From Ectocarpus siliculosus (taxonomy: Eukaryota > Sar > Phaeophyceae > Ectocarpales > Ectocarpaceae), in assembly GCA_000310025.1 (NCBI GenBank), contig FN648446.1, positions 32,305 through 68,660 of the forward strand: a stretch of 36,356 nucleotides of DNA, read 5' to 3'. The position numbers were made by a program, and so were the translations under genes. The notes under the pieces are model-generated. The model saw only the letters and a program-made list of their open reading frames with translations. It made no database searches and was not told the origin of the DNA. Below are positions 10,655 through 21,746 of this stretch, piece after piece; positions within the stretch are counted from its first letter, which is position 1, and every line of letters begins with the position of its first letter.

Positions 10655-13600
10655 CTACGTCGAAGGGAGAATATACATACAGCGCTCGATACACAGGTCA
10701 TCTTCGATGTTGTTCTTGCTGGCACCACACTCCCTATAGTAAGCGCAACAGCAACAGCACGGCCAACACCAAGTGCAACACCAACAGCAGAGGTCGACGC
10801 TCGCAGATAGGACATGAGACGAAAACAGCGTGCTACACCCTCACCCAGCCGAGGTAGCGGTCGCCGACAACCACCAGTGTGCGAGCGCGGTGTCCGCAAT
10901 TAGGAACTCCGCCGCCGCCTTGTCATCGGCGGTGGTGTCCAGGTAGGTCGTCGTGGCGACCGACTTGGTGCCCGAACGGGAGGCTTTGGAGACGAAGGTC
11001 CCCGAAGCGGCCGTGGCGATCACAGCGGCGGACGAGTCCGTGGAGACGGACGGGTGGCGCTTGGCCTGGAAACTCGAGACACCTGGGACGTTCTCGGCGC
11101 TTCCCCACCTGCTGTGCAAGCTGTTTGTTCGATAGGACAGAGTCGACGGGCGCGGGAGGGAAGCACCACCGCAAAACAGGGAGGCATGCAAGTTGGATGA
11201 CCATAAAACCGGGGGACAAACAAGTAAGCGGGCCGGTTTTGTTGCTTGCTGTATACATAAAATACATTCCTTTAATCACGTCTGGTGGGATGGAATGGCC
11301 GAAATACGCCAACAAAGTGCTTGAAGAAGACGGTTGTGCATCACTTCGCCCCCGACTTCCCCCTAGATTGCTCGAAGGAGTAGAAAATATCCTACTGGGC
11401 ATGGTATTGCGAAGTACTATCCGCAGCTTGCAAGCAAATTATCCCATCAATGAAGCATCGCAGAACACACCTTGTATGAAGTCGTCAGTGATACCTGGTA
11501 AAGAACAACCACCTGCACCCATCGCCAAAACAATGTCACCACAGTCGTAAAGCACCCACCGACAATGGGGACTTGAAACAGAGATACAAACGGCCGAAAC
11601 CGTTTGCTGGCAAGTCTACCGAGCAACCGTCATGCCGTTTTGGTATCGTACCTGGGGCTGGGCAGCTCGGTGGAGATGTCGGTGTGGGCGTTGTTTTCGC
11701 CTGCAAAATTGAAAAAACGCAACAAGAGAGCACACAGAACGTTGTATTTGTACGCCCGCGTTTTGTGAGACACACAGGAAAAGTGTTGCGCTCTTGACGC
11801 CGCTCGCGACCGGGTTTGTGCCTTGCTTGGTTTCTAACATGACATTTTGTTGGGAGAGGGCATGGGACGAATCCACTCGAACACCCGTCTTTCAACGTTT
11901 CAACATTCGCTTTACTCTCTAGACTAAAGGGAAAACATTGACGGTACAAAAACCATGCACTGAGGTAATGAGTGTTTGACTGATTCCTGAAATCGTTGTC
12001 TCCCATGCACCGTGCGAGTAGGAAGTAAACACAAACTGGTAGATGACGAGCTGCAACATGACCATTCCCATCCGATGAAGACGTTGACGACCAACCTATT
12101 CGTAATGGGTAAGCACACCCTTCCACCAAATATTTGACGTCTCGCGAGTCATCGTTTCGGCTGAGGTTGTGATGCCCACATATGCATATGTACCACGATC
12201 GCTCGTCCAAAGCCTTGCTCAAAGCAAGCGCTCAAAGGGTACCCACGGGCGTGAGTATAGGCGATCTCTGCACACAATGTGTGTGTGTCCCGCGACTAGC
12301 GTGCACCACATCGGCAACACGTTCACATGTATGCTGACCTTCCTGAGGCTGCTTGAGCTGCATGGCCAGCTGAGCCTTCAGGAGCTTGATCTCCTCGTCC
12401 TTGTCCTGATTGGCCTTAACGAGCTGAGCGTTGTCCTGTCATCATTTGCCCACAGCACAGAGCGCAAGGGGGCGGAGGACGCGATGGTGGTGGTATCATT
12501 ACATGTTGTCACAGCTACTGCGGCTCCACACTCATCTTGATCTACCTTAGGTTTGGCCCTCGAGGTTGGGTACCTGAAGCGTTGTTCACGATAGAGAGCA
12601 CTGCTTTGCTGGGTAGAGCGTGACCAGGGCGTCATTCGAACGTGCGTCGAATGTTTTCTACCCCATCGACCTCACCGTGTAGAACCGCGGAAGGATTGCA
12701 ACAACGTCAACCGGAGAAACCTACTAGGAATTCTCGTGAAATTGCGTACTCAGTGCGCACACAGTTAGCAGCAGCAGCAGCAGCAGCAGTTTCCCTCCTG
12801 TTGTCATCCTGTCACAACCCACTGCATGACCCACCTGCTTCAGAGAGGATATCTCCGCATCCTTGTGGCTGAGCGCCGTCTCTCCGTCCCGAAGAGAGCA
12901 GAGGAAGTCGGATCGAAACTGGTCATAGAGGTCGTGGCCAGTCTGCACCTGTGGTCACGAGCGTCGCGCCAGCGATGTAGCGGAAACACCGTATCAGTGG
13001 GTAGATACAATGCACGTTCCACCTGCACAGCCTGAACCCGTATGCTTATGGTACCAAGCACTTGAACAAAGCGTCAAGTGTGGTAGGCGTACTACTATAG
13101 TGGCTACAGCACAAACACAGGGTGTGTGTGCGATCGATTGCGGTTGTGCGTGGGCTGAGAAATGGTCTCGCCCGAAATCCACCGTCTTAGAGCATTACTT
13201 CGCAACGTTTGCTTTGTTGCGTTTCGAATCAGGAAGGAGAGCATCGCCAAGGGTATAGTTTCCATTGAGTCGGTCTTCCCTCTCACATGACAAACGTCTA
13301 GAGACTCTAGACATCCTAAACTGGTACCCCCCCTCTACCAATAGATGACTCACATCTGCCTCCAAGCAGGCAAGTTTGTTCTCGAGCAGGGCATTGGCGC
13401 CGGTAAGCGAGTCCACGGTTCTTTCGGCGCACCACATGTAGTGCGAGAAATCCCTCACGGTCGCGGCGTTCGACCGCTGAAGGTCGCTGAACTGGAGGTG
13501 GAGAGTGAATAGCTGCAAGACCGTGACATTCGCGAAAGTGGAAGACAGGCGACGTCATAAGAAGACCAAAGGAGGGGGGGCAAGGGAGGGAGGAGGAGGG

Positions 13601-16388
13601 CATATACTTCAGATCGGTTTAGTCATCGAACTCAAAACTGAAATACCACGTAGCTACTGTAAGAGAACAGCAAATTGTCATCCCCGTTCTGCTGCGTGCG
13701 GGATATATAGAAGTATATATTCGTATTCTGTCGTCCACATGGCCCATGTGGAGGAGGTAGCACAGTATGTGGGTCTGTCATCAAAGTTCATTATCTAACG
13801 GCGGCCGCCCAATCATGGTGAGTCCAACGAAATGATAGGACTTTACGGCTGCCAAGAAACTCACGACAAGAGCCGGAGGATGCTTAGTAACACCGACAGG
13901 GGTGTGATCGGGGTGTGTCCTCACCTGCTTGTCTTGCAGCTTGATCCTTTGCCGGTACGAGGCTTGAAGGTTACTGAAATGCACACAAAGGAGATACAGC
14001 AGCAGCAGCAGCAACAGTAGGAGCAGGTTTACCAAAAAAGTATTTGACGCAGTTGAAACAAGAGCGGTAGCTGATTCTACCTCAAACCACAGCAGAGTTG
14101 AGCTCAACTTCGTTCGAATGACGCTTCAGCTGGTGCCGTTCCTCAAGGGCCGTGAGGTTTAGCTCTAATTTCACCTCGCCGGTACGGATGGGAGAGTGAC
14201 TGATCCTGACACATGCACACACCAACATCCACACAAACGTCTCTTGCTGCGAGTGAACGCCCCTTGGCGTACTGTGGGTGGGAGAGACTTGTGCTTGGCA
14301 AGTACATCTTGCCATACCCAACATCTTCATCCCCCGTGACTTCCGCCTGTCAATGTTTTCTCCCCAGATAACACCCAGCCTAGACCGGCATGTAACACTG
14401 CACAACCCTATGTAGTCATGTCTAAGGTTGTTCGTGTTTACTTACGCCGATTGGACGTCCAAAATGGACGCCAGTTCCACCATCCGGCACTTGACCCGGA
14501 GCTTCTTCTTGAGCGCCTTGACCTGCGCCTTGTGCTTCGCGGACATCACAACTCGCCTGGTGTTGCCGAATTGTACGGCAGTGCGAAGGCAACGCTCGGC
14601 CAACCCATAGAAGTGAGCCTAGGGTACAAACGAATTGTGAACGCAAACAGAATATATATGCAACACAGGAGCAGAGAGGGATGTTAGCGATGGCGCTGGT
14701 TCTTCTTTCGCATGGTACGCGTGGCACGAGATTTCAGGCGATGGGTGCTGCCCGTTGCATCGAGCTCTGCGTGAGTAAACCTCTCCCGGGCGTGGATGCA
14801 CTCAGTCCTATTTGAAGCTAAACTTTCAACGGAGCAGACAGGAAGCGAAGTGTTTCCTCGTTCTCACGCCGAATGTTCCATCGGCACACACTGCCCACAC
14901 ACTACCGTAGCTACAGTGATGTTTTTCTGCAGACATGCCGTGCAGCTCTTCCATATACCTGGTACACCGTACGTGTCAAATCCACACCCATCTCACGTGA
15001 AGGAGAATGACGAGGACGAAGCCAAGCGTCTTGACGAATGAATCGAAGGGCATCGTGGTGAACATTAAGGCCTGTGGGGTTGACATGTCATGCGGAGGCG
15101 GCGGTGTGGTGAGGTGGACACAGCAGGGAAAGGTTAGCTTTCGGTCGAACCCTATCTCGTGGGAGACTATCAAACCAGGTTCCATGCAATCCTGGGACGG
15201 GTTCTCGCCAGACGTAACTTGCCATACAAGTATGAGGACAGCACCCTCTGTTATTTTAAGACAGATAACGCTTATCTGTTAACAGCATATCGGGCACCGA
15301 AGGAGATTTGATACCAGACCGCCAGCCCTTCGGGCCTTTTTTCTGTCTCAAGAGGACAGATCAAACGAGGCGCGAAATTTGGGTGAACTGCACCACATGC
15401 TGCTGCACGACTCGTTAATCGACGAAGGATGGGAAAAAAGCGAACATAAACAGGAATGATTGTCAATTCCCGCCCTAACGAAGCCTGGCCTCACCATAAT
15501 GTCGATGACGATGTCCCTGCCCGAAAACGCGGACAAAATCAACGCGATCAGCGTCCAGATGATGGACGCCCAGGGGAACTCGCTGTTCGTTCACGTAGCG
15601 ACATATAGCAGAAACGGCCCGAGAAGACACAGGTGGTTTAATCATCGACGGTTGCATTCGACACGAGATGCTCCAGACCACGCGAAGCAATGCGCGCTGC
15701 TCTGACGATGCAACGAAGGTTGAGTGATGTCACACCACTACAGTACTACAGGGTACAATTATCACTAAGTGACTCTCGTCTATCATATGATGTACTGGCC
15801 AGCTATCGCGTGATCGTTCGCTCAAGACTATTTAGCCGAATTTCTCCGAAAACGTGAACGAACGGCGAATCAAGTAGTGACGGCTGTAGGGTGCACACGG
15901 TCGGAGCCATGAACCCCGCGCAGGGGTAGAGTCTCAAAGCGCGGCAGCTCAGTGAGTCGCTGCGCGTGCCCGTTGTGTGTCTAATTTAGCCACCGGTCAA
16001 CGGACGCCACAGCTATCACGGTAGGTAGTGATCGTTGTAGTCTTTACTCAGACAAAAGAAATTCTTCGTGGTGACCGGTGCTATTGAAAATAAAGTCAGG
16101 GGTGTATGACTTTGATGCGCCGACTTGACACGCTACCATGGCCGCGTCCTAACGTTCGCGCGTGGTGTGCGCTTGCACAGCCGAACGTTTCACTGACCTG
16201 GTGGTAATGCCGGTGATGGACAACGACTGTTCAGCGGCCGCCATCGTGACCGGGGTGCCCTCGGTGAAAACGGTCGTTGTCATGATACCCCAGGCGATCA
16301 TCACCTGAAGGATGACGACCAGGATCGTCATCCGCACCAACGCGGACGGAGTTGGGACGGCCATGTCCAAGATTTCCGAGAAGTTCAT
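10655..16388 (-). CDS. novel membrane-anchored coiled-coil protein, 12 exons (model)
   Basis: Hand-built model of about 475 aa. Exons: 16388-16198, 15582-15495, 15071-14997, 14618-14446, 14205-14109, 13973-13925, 13512-13354, 12948-12835, 12423-12339, 11700-11652, 11111-10845 and 10733-10655 (TAG). All introns are GT-AG, and phases match at every junction except exon 5 to 6, where the donor is unresolved. Starts MNFSEILDMAVPTP. Hydrophobic segments: MTILVVILQVMIAWGI, WASIIWTLIALILSAF and TLGFVLVILLH. Then a basic stretch (KHKAQVKALKKKLRVKCR) and coiled-coil exons (ELNLTALEERHQLKRHSNE; LTGANALLENKLACLEAD; KANQDKDEEIKLLKAQLA). The tail is Ser/Thr/Ala-rich. No family recognised. It could instead be two genes: a membrane one ending at 14684 (exon 14764-14684, ending RKKNQRHR) and a coiled-coil one starting at the ATG at 14546. 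Exon 4 splices in phase 0 to exon 3, which favours one gene. Confidence 0.5.
12767..12789. repeat. CAG/CTG microsatellite in an intron
   Basis: Nearly eight AGC units in an intron of the minus-strand coiled-coil gene. A second shorter CAG run is in another of its introns (13997-14016), just upstream of the acceptor at 13974. Confidence 0.9.
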
Positions 16389-16510
16389 GTTGAACGTTGT
16401 TGTTGTCTTGTCTTTTCTGTGCTGTTGCAGAGCAATAGTCTAGAGAGAAGGGGGAGGAGATGGAGTTGTGTGCTGGTGTGGGCGACCCAAAGGCGGCGCG
16501 TCTGTCGCGC

Positions 16511-16630
16511 GTCGGTTGCGGTTCGGGTTGACTCTTGCGAGTTAACCTATAGACTAGTCGCGTGCGGTTCAGGCTGACTCTTGCGAGATAACGTATAGAT
16601 AGTCGATTGTGGTTCAGGCTGACTCTTGCA
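16511..16630. repeat. 45-bp tandem repeat, 2.6 copies, upstream of a gene start
   Basis: Units begin at 16511, 16557 and 16602 and share GCGGTTCAGG, TGACTCTTGCGAG and AACnTATAGA; the third copy is truncated after GACTCTTGCA. The array lies about 120-240 bp upstream of the minus-strand ATG at 16388, so it may sit in that gene's promoter. That is inference. Confidence 0.8.
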
Positions 16631-16965
16631 TAGACGGTGCCACCGTTGTCCCAGCTTTGGCTCTTTCCAGCAGCAGACGGTGCCGACTCTTTTAGTGTTC
16701 TTACTAACGTACATGACGGATCCCATCTCTATCCGCAGATTAGAGTCCACAGGACTTTGTAAGGGGCATGTTCTGGAGTCGTCTGTTGAACCAACACCGT
16801 CGAGCAAATGAAGGCGGAGAAACACAGGATTCTACACTGTACAGGCAGTAGTAATCTACGACTACAGGCGTACCCTAGGTACCTTTCTGTCAAATGCTCT
16901 TTGTTTGAAACGGCCCGGATACGATATTTGGCGATAAAATGTAGGTTACGTGTACAAAATGTATA

Positions 16966-17360
16966 GTGGAGAGCCCAAGGTATGGGTCTCAGCATTCGAC
17001 GTATACTGTAGACTGTATTCGACATCTGGACTGACTGTATCGCGGTGCCCCTATCGTATCGGGTCATCCCATATGATCTCCTGAGAAAAGCAAGCAAGCG
17101 TATCAGATCGCGACTCCACGAACAAAAAGTTGTGGGTGTTGGATGCATCTACTTCTTCCGTTCCTCCGGCTACCGCCACCTTCAAGATCTTCTAAAAGAT
17201 CTCAAGGGGGTGGGGGTTGGGTCCGTTCGCGTTTCCTGGTCCATCGAGACTCTGGACGAAAGAGGACACACCCTGCCGGCCTACATGCATACAGAGTCAC
17301 AAGCTGATGATCTCGAGTCCGGAAACTGCTGCTGAAACGCCAAATTGAAGGAACACGTCA
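16966..17360 (+). repeat. 0.36-kb dispersed duplicate, copy 2
   Basis: Partner of 8982-9341. The plus-strand frame 17045-17335 is the more intact version: YRVIPYDLLRKASKRIRSRL, GCIYFFRSSGYRHLQDLL and SWSIETLDERGHTLPAYM. Relative to copy 1 it carries 3-, 3- and 6-nt insertions, keeping the frame, and two small indels that together restore it. No splice-supported gene or known domain was found around it, and similarity ends abruptly after AAGGAACA. Confidence 0.75.
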
Positions 17361-18314
17361 ACTTTGGGTTTCCAGCTTCCATTGTCCTCTGCCACTTCTT
17401 TTTCTACTCTTCGGTTTGTTCTACTGTTCTCCCTCTCTTTTGCGCGCTCTTTTGGCCATGAAGACAATCCAATGTGCCCTTTACTCCTTTTTGCCATGAC
17501 GGTGGACGTCGACTCGTCACAGAAAAATGTGGAGGGCCGTGAACCGTGAACCTCTATTTCGTAGAACCTGGTTGCCATTTTCGTAGAACCTGGAGATCTG
17601 CCCATTTTTTGGAGATCGGTTGTTCACTCGCCCTCCGCACTCCGCACCAGTTGCCTTCCGCGCTAGGAGACAGCTCACAGGTTCAACGCCAGCTTCTGTC
17701 TGTCGACGCCTGCTGGTTTCCTTCTTGAGGTGATGGCTTCATCTGATTACCGGTGCCCCTTTCAGAGCGTCCGAATTGCATCTGATTGCGACACACGCCG
17801 CTGGACTCCGCGGAGTGTATGTCCGTCTGCACAGCACCGAGTCTACGTGTTGTCTACATATACATACCAGTCTGCGTTGTTGCGTTGTAGACGCGCAGCC
17901 GTTGCTCTCATGCTCTTTGAAGCAACCCAGATAACAGGAAGGACAGCACATGTGGCCGTTCGACGTACAGCAGGGTTAACAATGATGGTATTTTGAGGGT
18001 CACATCTCGGGGCGAGCTGCCGTGCCTGTAATGTGGTTTGGCAGACGCAGCAGCGGCAGACGATGTAGACTATGCATTGGACTGTATGCACCATTAGCCG
18101 GTAAATGTAGACAGACTGCTGTGTCCTACCCAAGGTGCTCAGGGTGCGACTGAAAACCGTGCTTCGTTTTGCTTTGGCCTCTGTAATGACGTCCATACAT
18201 GCGTATGGCCGCCCAAGTGCAGGCGTAACTCAATCACTAATTCGCGATTTTTGCGGACTCGTACAAACATGCCGTCCGCACAGGACGCGTGGGAACTCGC
18301 TCTACAATAGAATC
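17361..18314. other. intergenic; no gene recognised
   Basis: Lies between the second duplicate and the TRIP4 start. CGTAGAACCTGG occurs twice close together (about 17560-17595). Short open frames here lack domains and phase-matched partners. The last few hundred bases should hold the TRIP4 promoter, but no clear TATA element was seen. Confidence 0.4.
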
Positions 18315-19606
18315 ATGGCCAAGACTCGGGCGTGGTTTGAAGGCGAGCTCCGGCGCATGCTTGGCTTTGATGAGGTGCGGTGAACACTGGTATTGTGTTG
18401 GACTAGGGCGTCGGCGCTTGTCGAACACTCTTCAGACACGGAGGCTGAATACTGAATTGAAAACCCACGCCGAAAGAGATGTGAGCCTCGCCCACCGCGC
18501 ACCGGTTGCAGCAGGGCCCACTCCACGCTCCGCCCGGCGCGCCTGCTGGCCCTTGTAGCCGTCGTCACAGTCAAAGCGAGCAAAAACCCCGGTAGTTTCA
18601 GGGCCATCGTATCTACCGGCAAATTTCTTCGCGCCATGTTACAGAGAAATGTGTAGGCACTCGTCATAGTGTTTGTATTGAACCGCAATCAGGAATGACC
18701 ATGCCACACTATTTAGTAGTGTACCGTGCGCTACTCTCCCGTCTCCCGTCGTCAACCTTCCCTCAGGTAGAAGAGATCGCGAGGTTTGCGCTCGACAGCT
18801 TCCCGGTGTCCCAGCCCGTTGAGCTTAGGCAGTACCTTGAGCAGTTCCTTGGCCAGTCGAGGGTGAGCTAGATACACTGAACACGCGACCTCCTATCTTG
18901 TTGTGTAATATGTTGTAAGTGTACGTTTCGCATGTTTTGTGGTGTAGCATACAGCAGCACTGCTGCTGTGTCCGATCACTGGGTTGTGACCCCGGTCGGC
19001 AATTCTCAAGCCCCCATAGTGATCGTTCTAGGAAGGAACCTTTTTGCATTCTCGGACAACCCCCCTTTGCTTCCCGTTTGCGCGAAAGAGGTTTAGGAAG
19101 CAGAAATTTATTTCCGAAGTTGTGAGTTTTGCGACAGTTTTGGTGAAAATGTACCCAAGAGATCCCAAGAGACCCCAAACGTGGGGATAAGTTCTGAATA
19201 GGTTCCTTTGGATGGGAGTAGGAGCGATGAATGGCAGTTTCGAAAGAGATGAAGCGGTTTTCAACTAACCAAGGAATCTATTTTCCCCCTCCGCCCCGTG
19301 TTTCGGAACCGGCGTCGTTCGCGCTTCCGTGCAAAACCAAAACGCCGCCCACCCGGTATCGAACTCGCAGGGAGTGGAAAAGCTCTGCGATGAGCTCTCG
19401 GCTAGGCGAAAAGGAGACGCGCCGGCGTCAATAACAGCATCATCATCATCTTCATCCACAGGAGTAACCGCCAACGACTTTTGGGGGGGGGGGGTTACCG
19501 GTGCCGGGGGGGGGGGGGCCCCCGGGGGCCCAAGAAGGCCCAAACCCAAGGGGAAACAAGGGGGGAAAACCCCCCCCAACCCCCAAAGGGGGAAAAAAAA
19601 ACAAAA

Positions 19607-19653
<47 letters not shown>

Positions 19654-19961
19654 GGAAAGGGAAAAAGAAAGGGGACCCAAAAAGCCCCCCCAAAAAAAAA
19701 ATTTTGGGGCAAAAAAAAAAAATCCGGCCCCCCAAAACCACCCCCAATCCCCCCCCCACACCCCCCCGGTAAAAAAAAAAAAGTTACAGAAAAAAGGGAA
19801 CCGCCCCCCCCCCCCCCCCCCAAAATTTTAACCCAACCCCCCTNNNNNNNNNNNNNNNNNNNNNNNNNNNNNNNNNNNNNNNNNNNNNNNNNNNNNNNNN
19901 NNNNNNNNNNNNNNNNNNNNNNNNNNNNNNNNNNNNNNNNNNNGGCAACAACAGCAACAGC

Positions 19962-20004
<43 letters not shown>

Positions 20005-21655
20005 GGGGCAAGGGCAGAGGCAAGGTGTACCAGAAGGCCGCGGCAGAGGAAGAGTTTTGGGGCGGAGGAACTAAGTCCGGCCGCGCGAAGTCGGCCTCAG
20101 TGCCCTCCGCAGCTGCTCCCGGTAGCAGAAAGAACGGTACAGGCAAGCGGGGACCGGCCCCTGCCGCCGCCGCAGTAGTTGCAGCACCGGCGCCAGCGGC
20201 AGCAGCGCCGGCTGCGGCCGCAGCGAACGTTCGCAAGGCAGGAGGGGCAACCGGGACCGCAACCAAAGGCGGTGTTGGCGGCGGCAGAGTGTCGTCGAAG
20301 CAACCTCTTGCTGCTGCCCCGCTCGCGGCAGCAGTAGGAGCAGTTGCGACCAAGCCTAGCGGCGGCGGCGGTGGGGCGAAAACCACTGCGCTGCCGGCAA
20401 CTCCGCCGGCGCCGGCGCCGGCGCCGGCACCGGTCCCAGAGTGGTCCGGCGTGACGTGCCTGTGCATGGGGAAGACGCACGATGTGGTGACGAACTGCAC
20501 GGACTGCGGCAAGATCGCCTGTGTGAAGGAGGGCGGCTTCGGCTGCTCCTTCTGTGGCTGCCGGCTGCCGACCACCGGCCGCGAGCCTCGCAGCGCCGCC
20601 AGCGGCGGCGTCGACGGGGCCGCGGGCGCCACGGCGCCACAGTCGGCGGCGTTGAAGGAGGCTCTGGAGAGGAAGGACAGGCTCCTTTTGTTTGACCGGA
20701 CGTCGGCCTCGCGCACCCGCGTTCTCGACGACCAGGGGGTAAGAGGACGGCTGCGACAGCAATTTCATCGTCGCCTACAAGATCACTCCCTGGGTTTTGC
20801 TCTCGACTTTGAAGACACGCTATCCACCGTGTTGTTTTTTAAGCCGCAGATGACGCGGGCAACAGGATGCCCCTCCGTTCGAAGTGACCGCCCGTTTTCG
20901 AAGTTCCATCACACCTCTCGCGCTGACCAGGTACATGGCGCTGTTGTTGTTCCTGATGATATCCGTCTCCACGACAGGACTACTTCACGAGCCACAACTG
21001 GCTGTCCCAACGGGAGCGGGAGAAGGGCGAGGCCGAAGAAAAGGTGCGCAGGGATGACGCGGCCAGCCGCCGCGGAGCGAGGCGCCAGGTTAAGATGTCC
21101 ATCGACATCATGGGTCGGAGGGTGATCGAGACGCAAGATCCAGGAGAGGGCCGGGCTGATGGCGGCGGCGGGGAGGGCGAGGCGGATGACGATGCATCCA
21201 AGAAGACCCAAGGGGTCTCGCTGGACTTTGGCTCTTCCTCCGCTGCGGGAGGCGGTGCTGCTGGCAGCAGCGCTGGCGCTGCTGCCGCCGGGAGCATCGG
21301 CGAAGAGGCGGGCACGTCCGGCGCTGGTAACGGCAACCAGCGGCTCTCGCTCGAAAACACCGGGCTTCGTGGCCGTGCCAAGGAAGTGTACGACGTCATG
21401 CGAGCGAACCTGGACAAGAAAAGCCGTCGCCGACGGCCGCGCGGGGCTGGCGGCAAAGCGGTCGCAGGTAGCAGAATCGTCGGCGCTGTACCGGAAACGT
21501 CCCGCGTCAATCTTTGGCGTGTGCAGCACGACGTCGATTCGGACGACCTGTTGCGGCAGAGCCAAGCAAGCGGGGGCGGCGGCGGTGGTGGCGCCGGCGA
21601 CGGCGGCGGGTTCGGCAAGTTCGAGCCAGCAGATGAGCTGGCGTGTGCAAGATAA
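18315..21655 (+). CDS. TRIP4/ASC-1-type C2HC5 zinc-finger protein
   Basis: Homologue of activating signal cointegrator 1, a subunit of the ASC-1 complex known for transcription coactivation and for splitting collided ribosomes. Exons: 18315-18374 (MAKTRAWFEGELRRMLGFDE), 18767-18862 (VEEIARFALDSFPVSQPVEL...), 19371 into the bad-sequence/gap region, from the gap to 20738, and 20978-21655 (TAA). The readable junctions are GT-AG and phase 0. The first two exons match the family N-terminus. The zinc finger (about 20457-20570) reads CLCMGKTHDVVTNCTDCGK then CVKEGGFGCSFCGC. Downstream, RKDRLLLFDRTSASRTRVLD and DYFTSHNWLSQRERE match the conserved block after the finger. Asn, Ala, Gly and Pro runs are lineage-specific filler. 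The protein ends without the ASCH domain of animal TRIP4. AATAAA lies at 21741, 86 bp past the stop. Confidence 0.92.
19482..19943. other. low-quality sequence and spurious 100-N gap inside TRIP4
   Basis: 19482-19843 consists of homopolymer runs unlike any neighbour, then N from 19844 to 19943. The run after the poly-A (19652-19843) is a degraded copy of true sequence after the gap. AAAATTTTGGGGCAAA matches GAAGAGTTTTGGGGCGGA (about 20050), TCCGGCCCCCCAAAA matches TCCGGCCGCGCGAAG, and CCCGGTAAAAAAAA..GTTACAG matches CCCGGTAGCAGAAAGAACGGTACAG. The contigs therefore overlap, and only about 19490-19605 hints at missing bases. Open frames here are artefacts. Confidence 0.9.
19952..20003 (+). repeat. 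AAC trinucleotide run encoding poly-Asn
   Basis: About 13 uninterrupted AAC units, preceded by mixed AAC/AGC, encode an Asn/Ser tract in TRIP4 just before RGKGRGKVYQ. The run probably caused the sequencing failure next to it. Confidence 0.9.
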
Positions 21656-21740
21656 CGTAGTGTACGGAAAGACGAGCGCTGGTCGCGTTTTCAGCTGCAG
21701 CGTCGTGTGTCTCTTGTTGTCAGGGTCGTGCTGGTCCACC

Positions 21741-21746
21741 AATAAA
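21741..21746 (+). terminator. poly(A) signal of TRIP4
   Basis: A canonical AATAAA lies 86 bp after the TAA of the TRIP4 gene, on the coding strand. Confidence 0.7.

Noticed and set aside
10879-11550. 223-codon plus-strand frame
   Set aside because: It lies antisense to a minus-strand exon that fits the phases of its neighbours; its composition is Arg/Pro/Trp-rich, typical of a shadow frame.
14684-14764. Separate last exon (ending RKKNQRHR) for a small three-helix protein
   Set aside because: Kept as an alternative only: exon 15071-14997 joins the exon at 14618 in phase with a better acceptor, giving one longer gene.
15460-15705. Plus-strand frame starting MSIPALTKPGLT
   Set aside because: The opposite strand gives a hydrophobic exon with AG and GTGAGG borders that fits the minus-strand gene in phase.
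19265-19831. Lysine-, proline- and phenylalanine-rich long frames
   Set aside because: They arise from homopolymer runs in low-quality sequence beside the N gap.
19784-20768. Long minus-strand frames over TRIP4
   Set aside because: Shadows of GC-rich coding sequence; the plus strand has the zinc finger and consistent splice sites.
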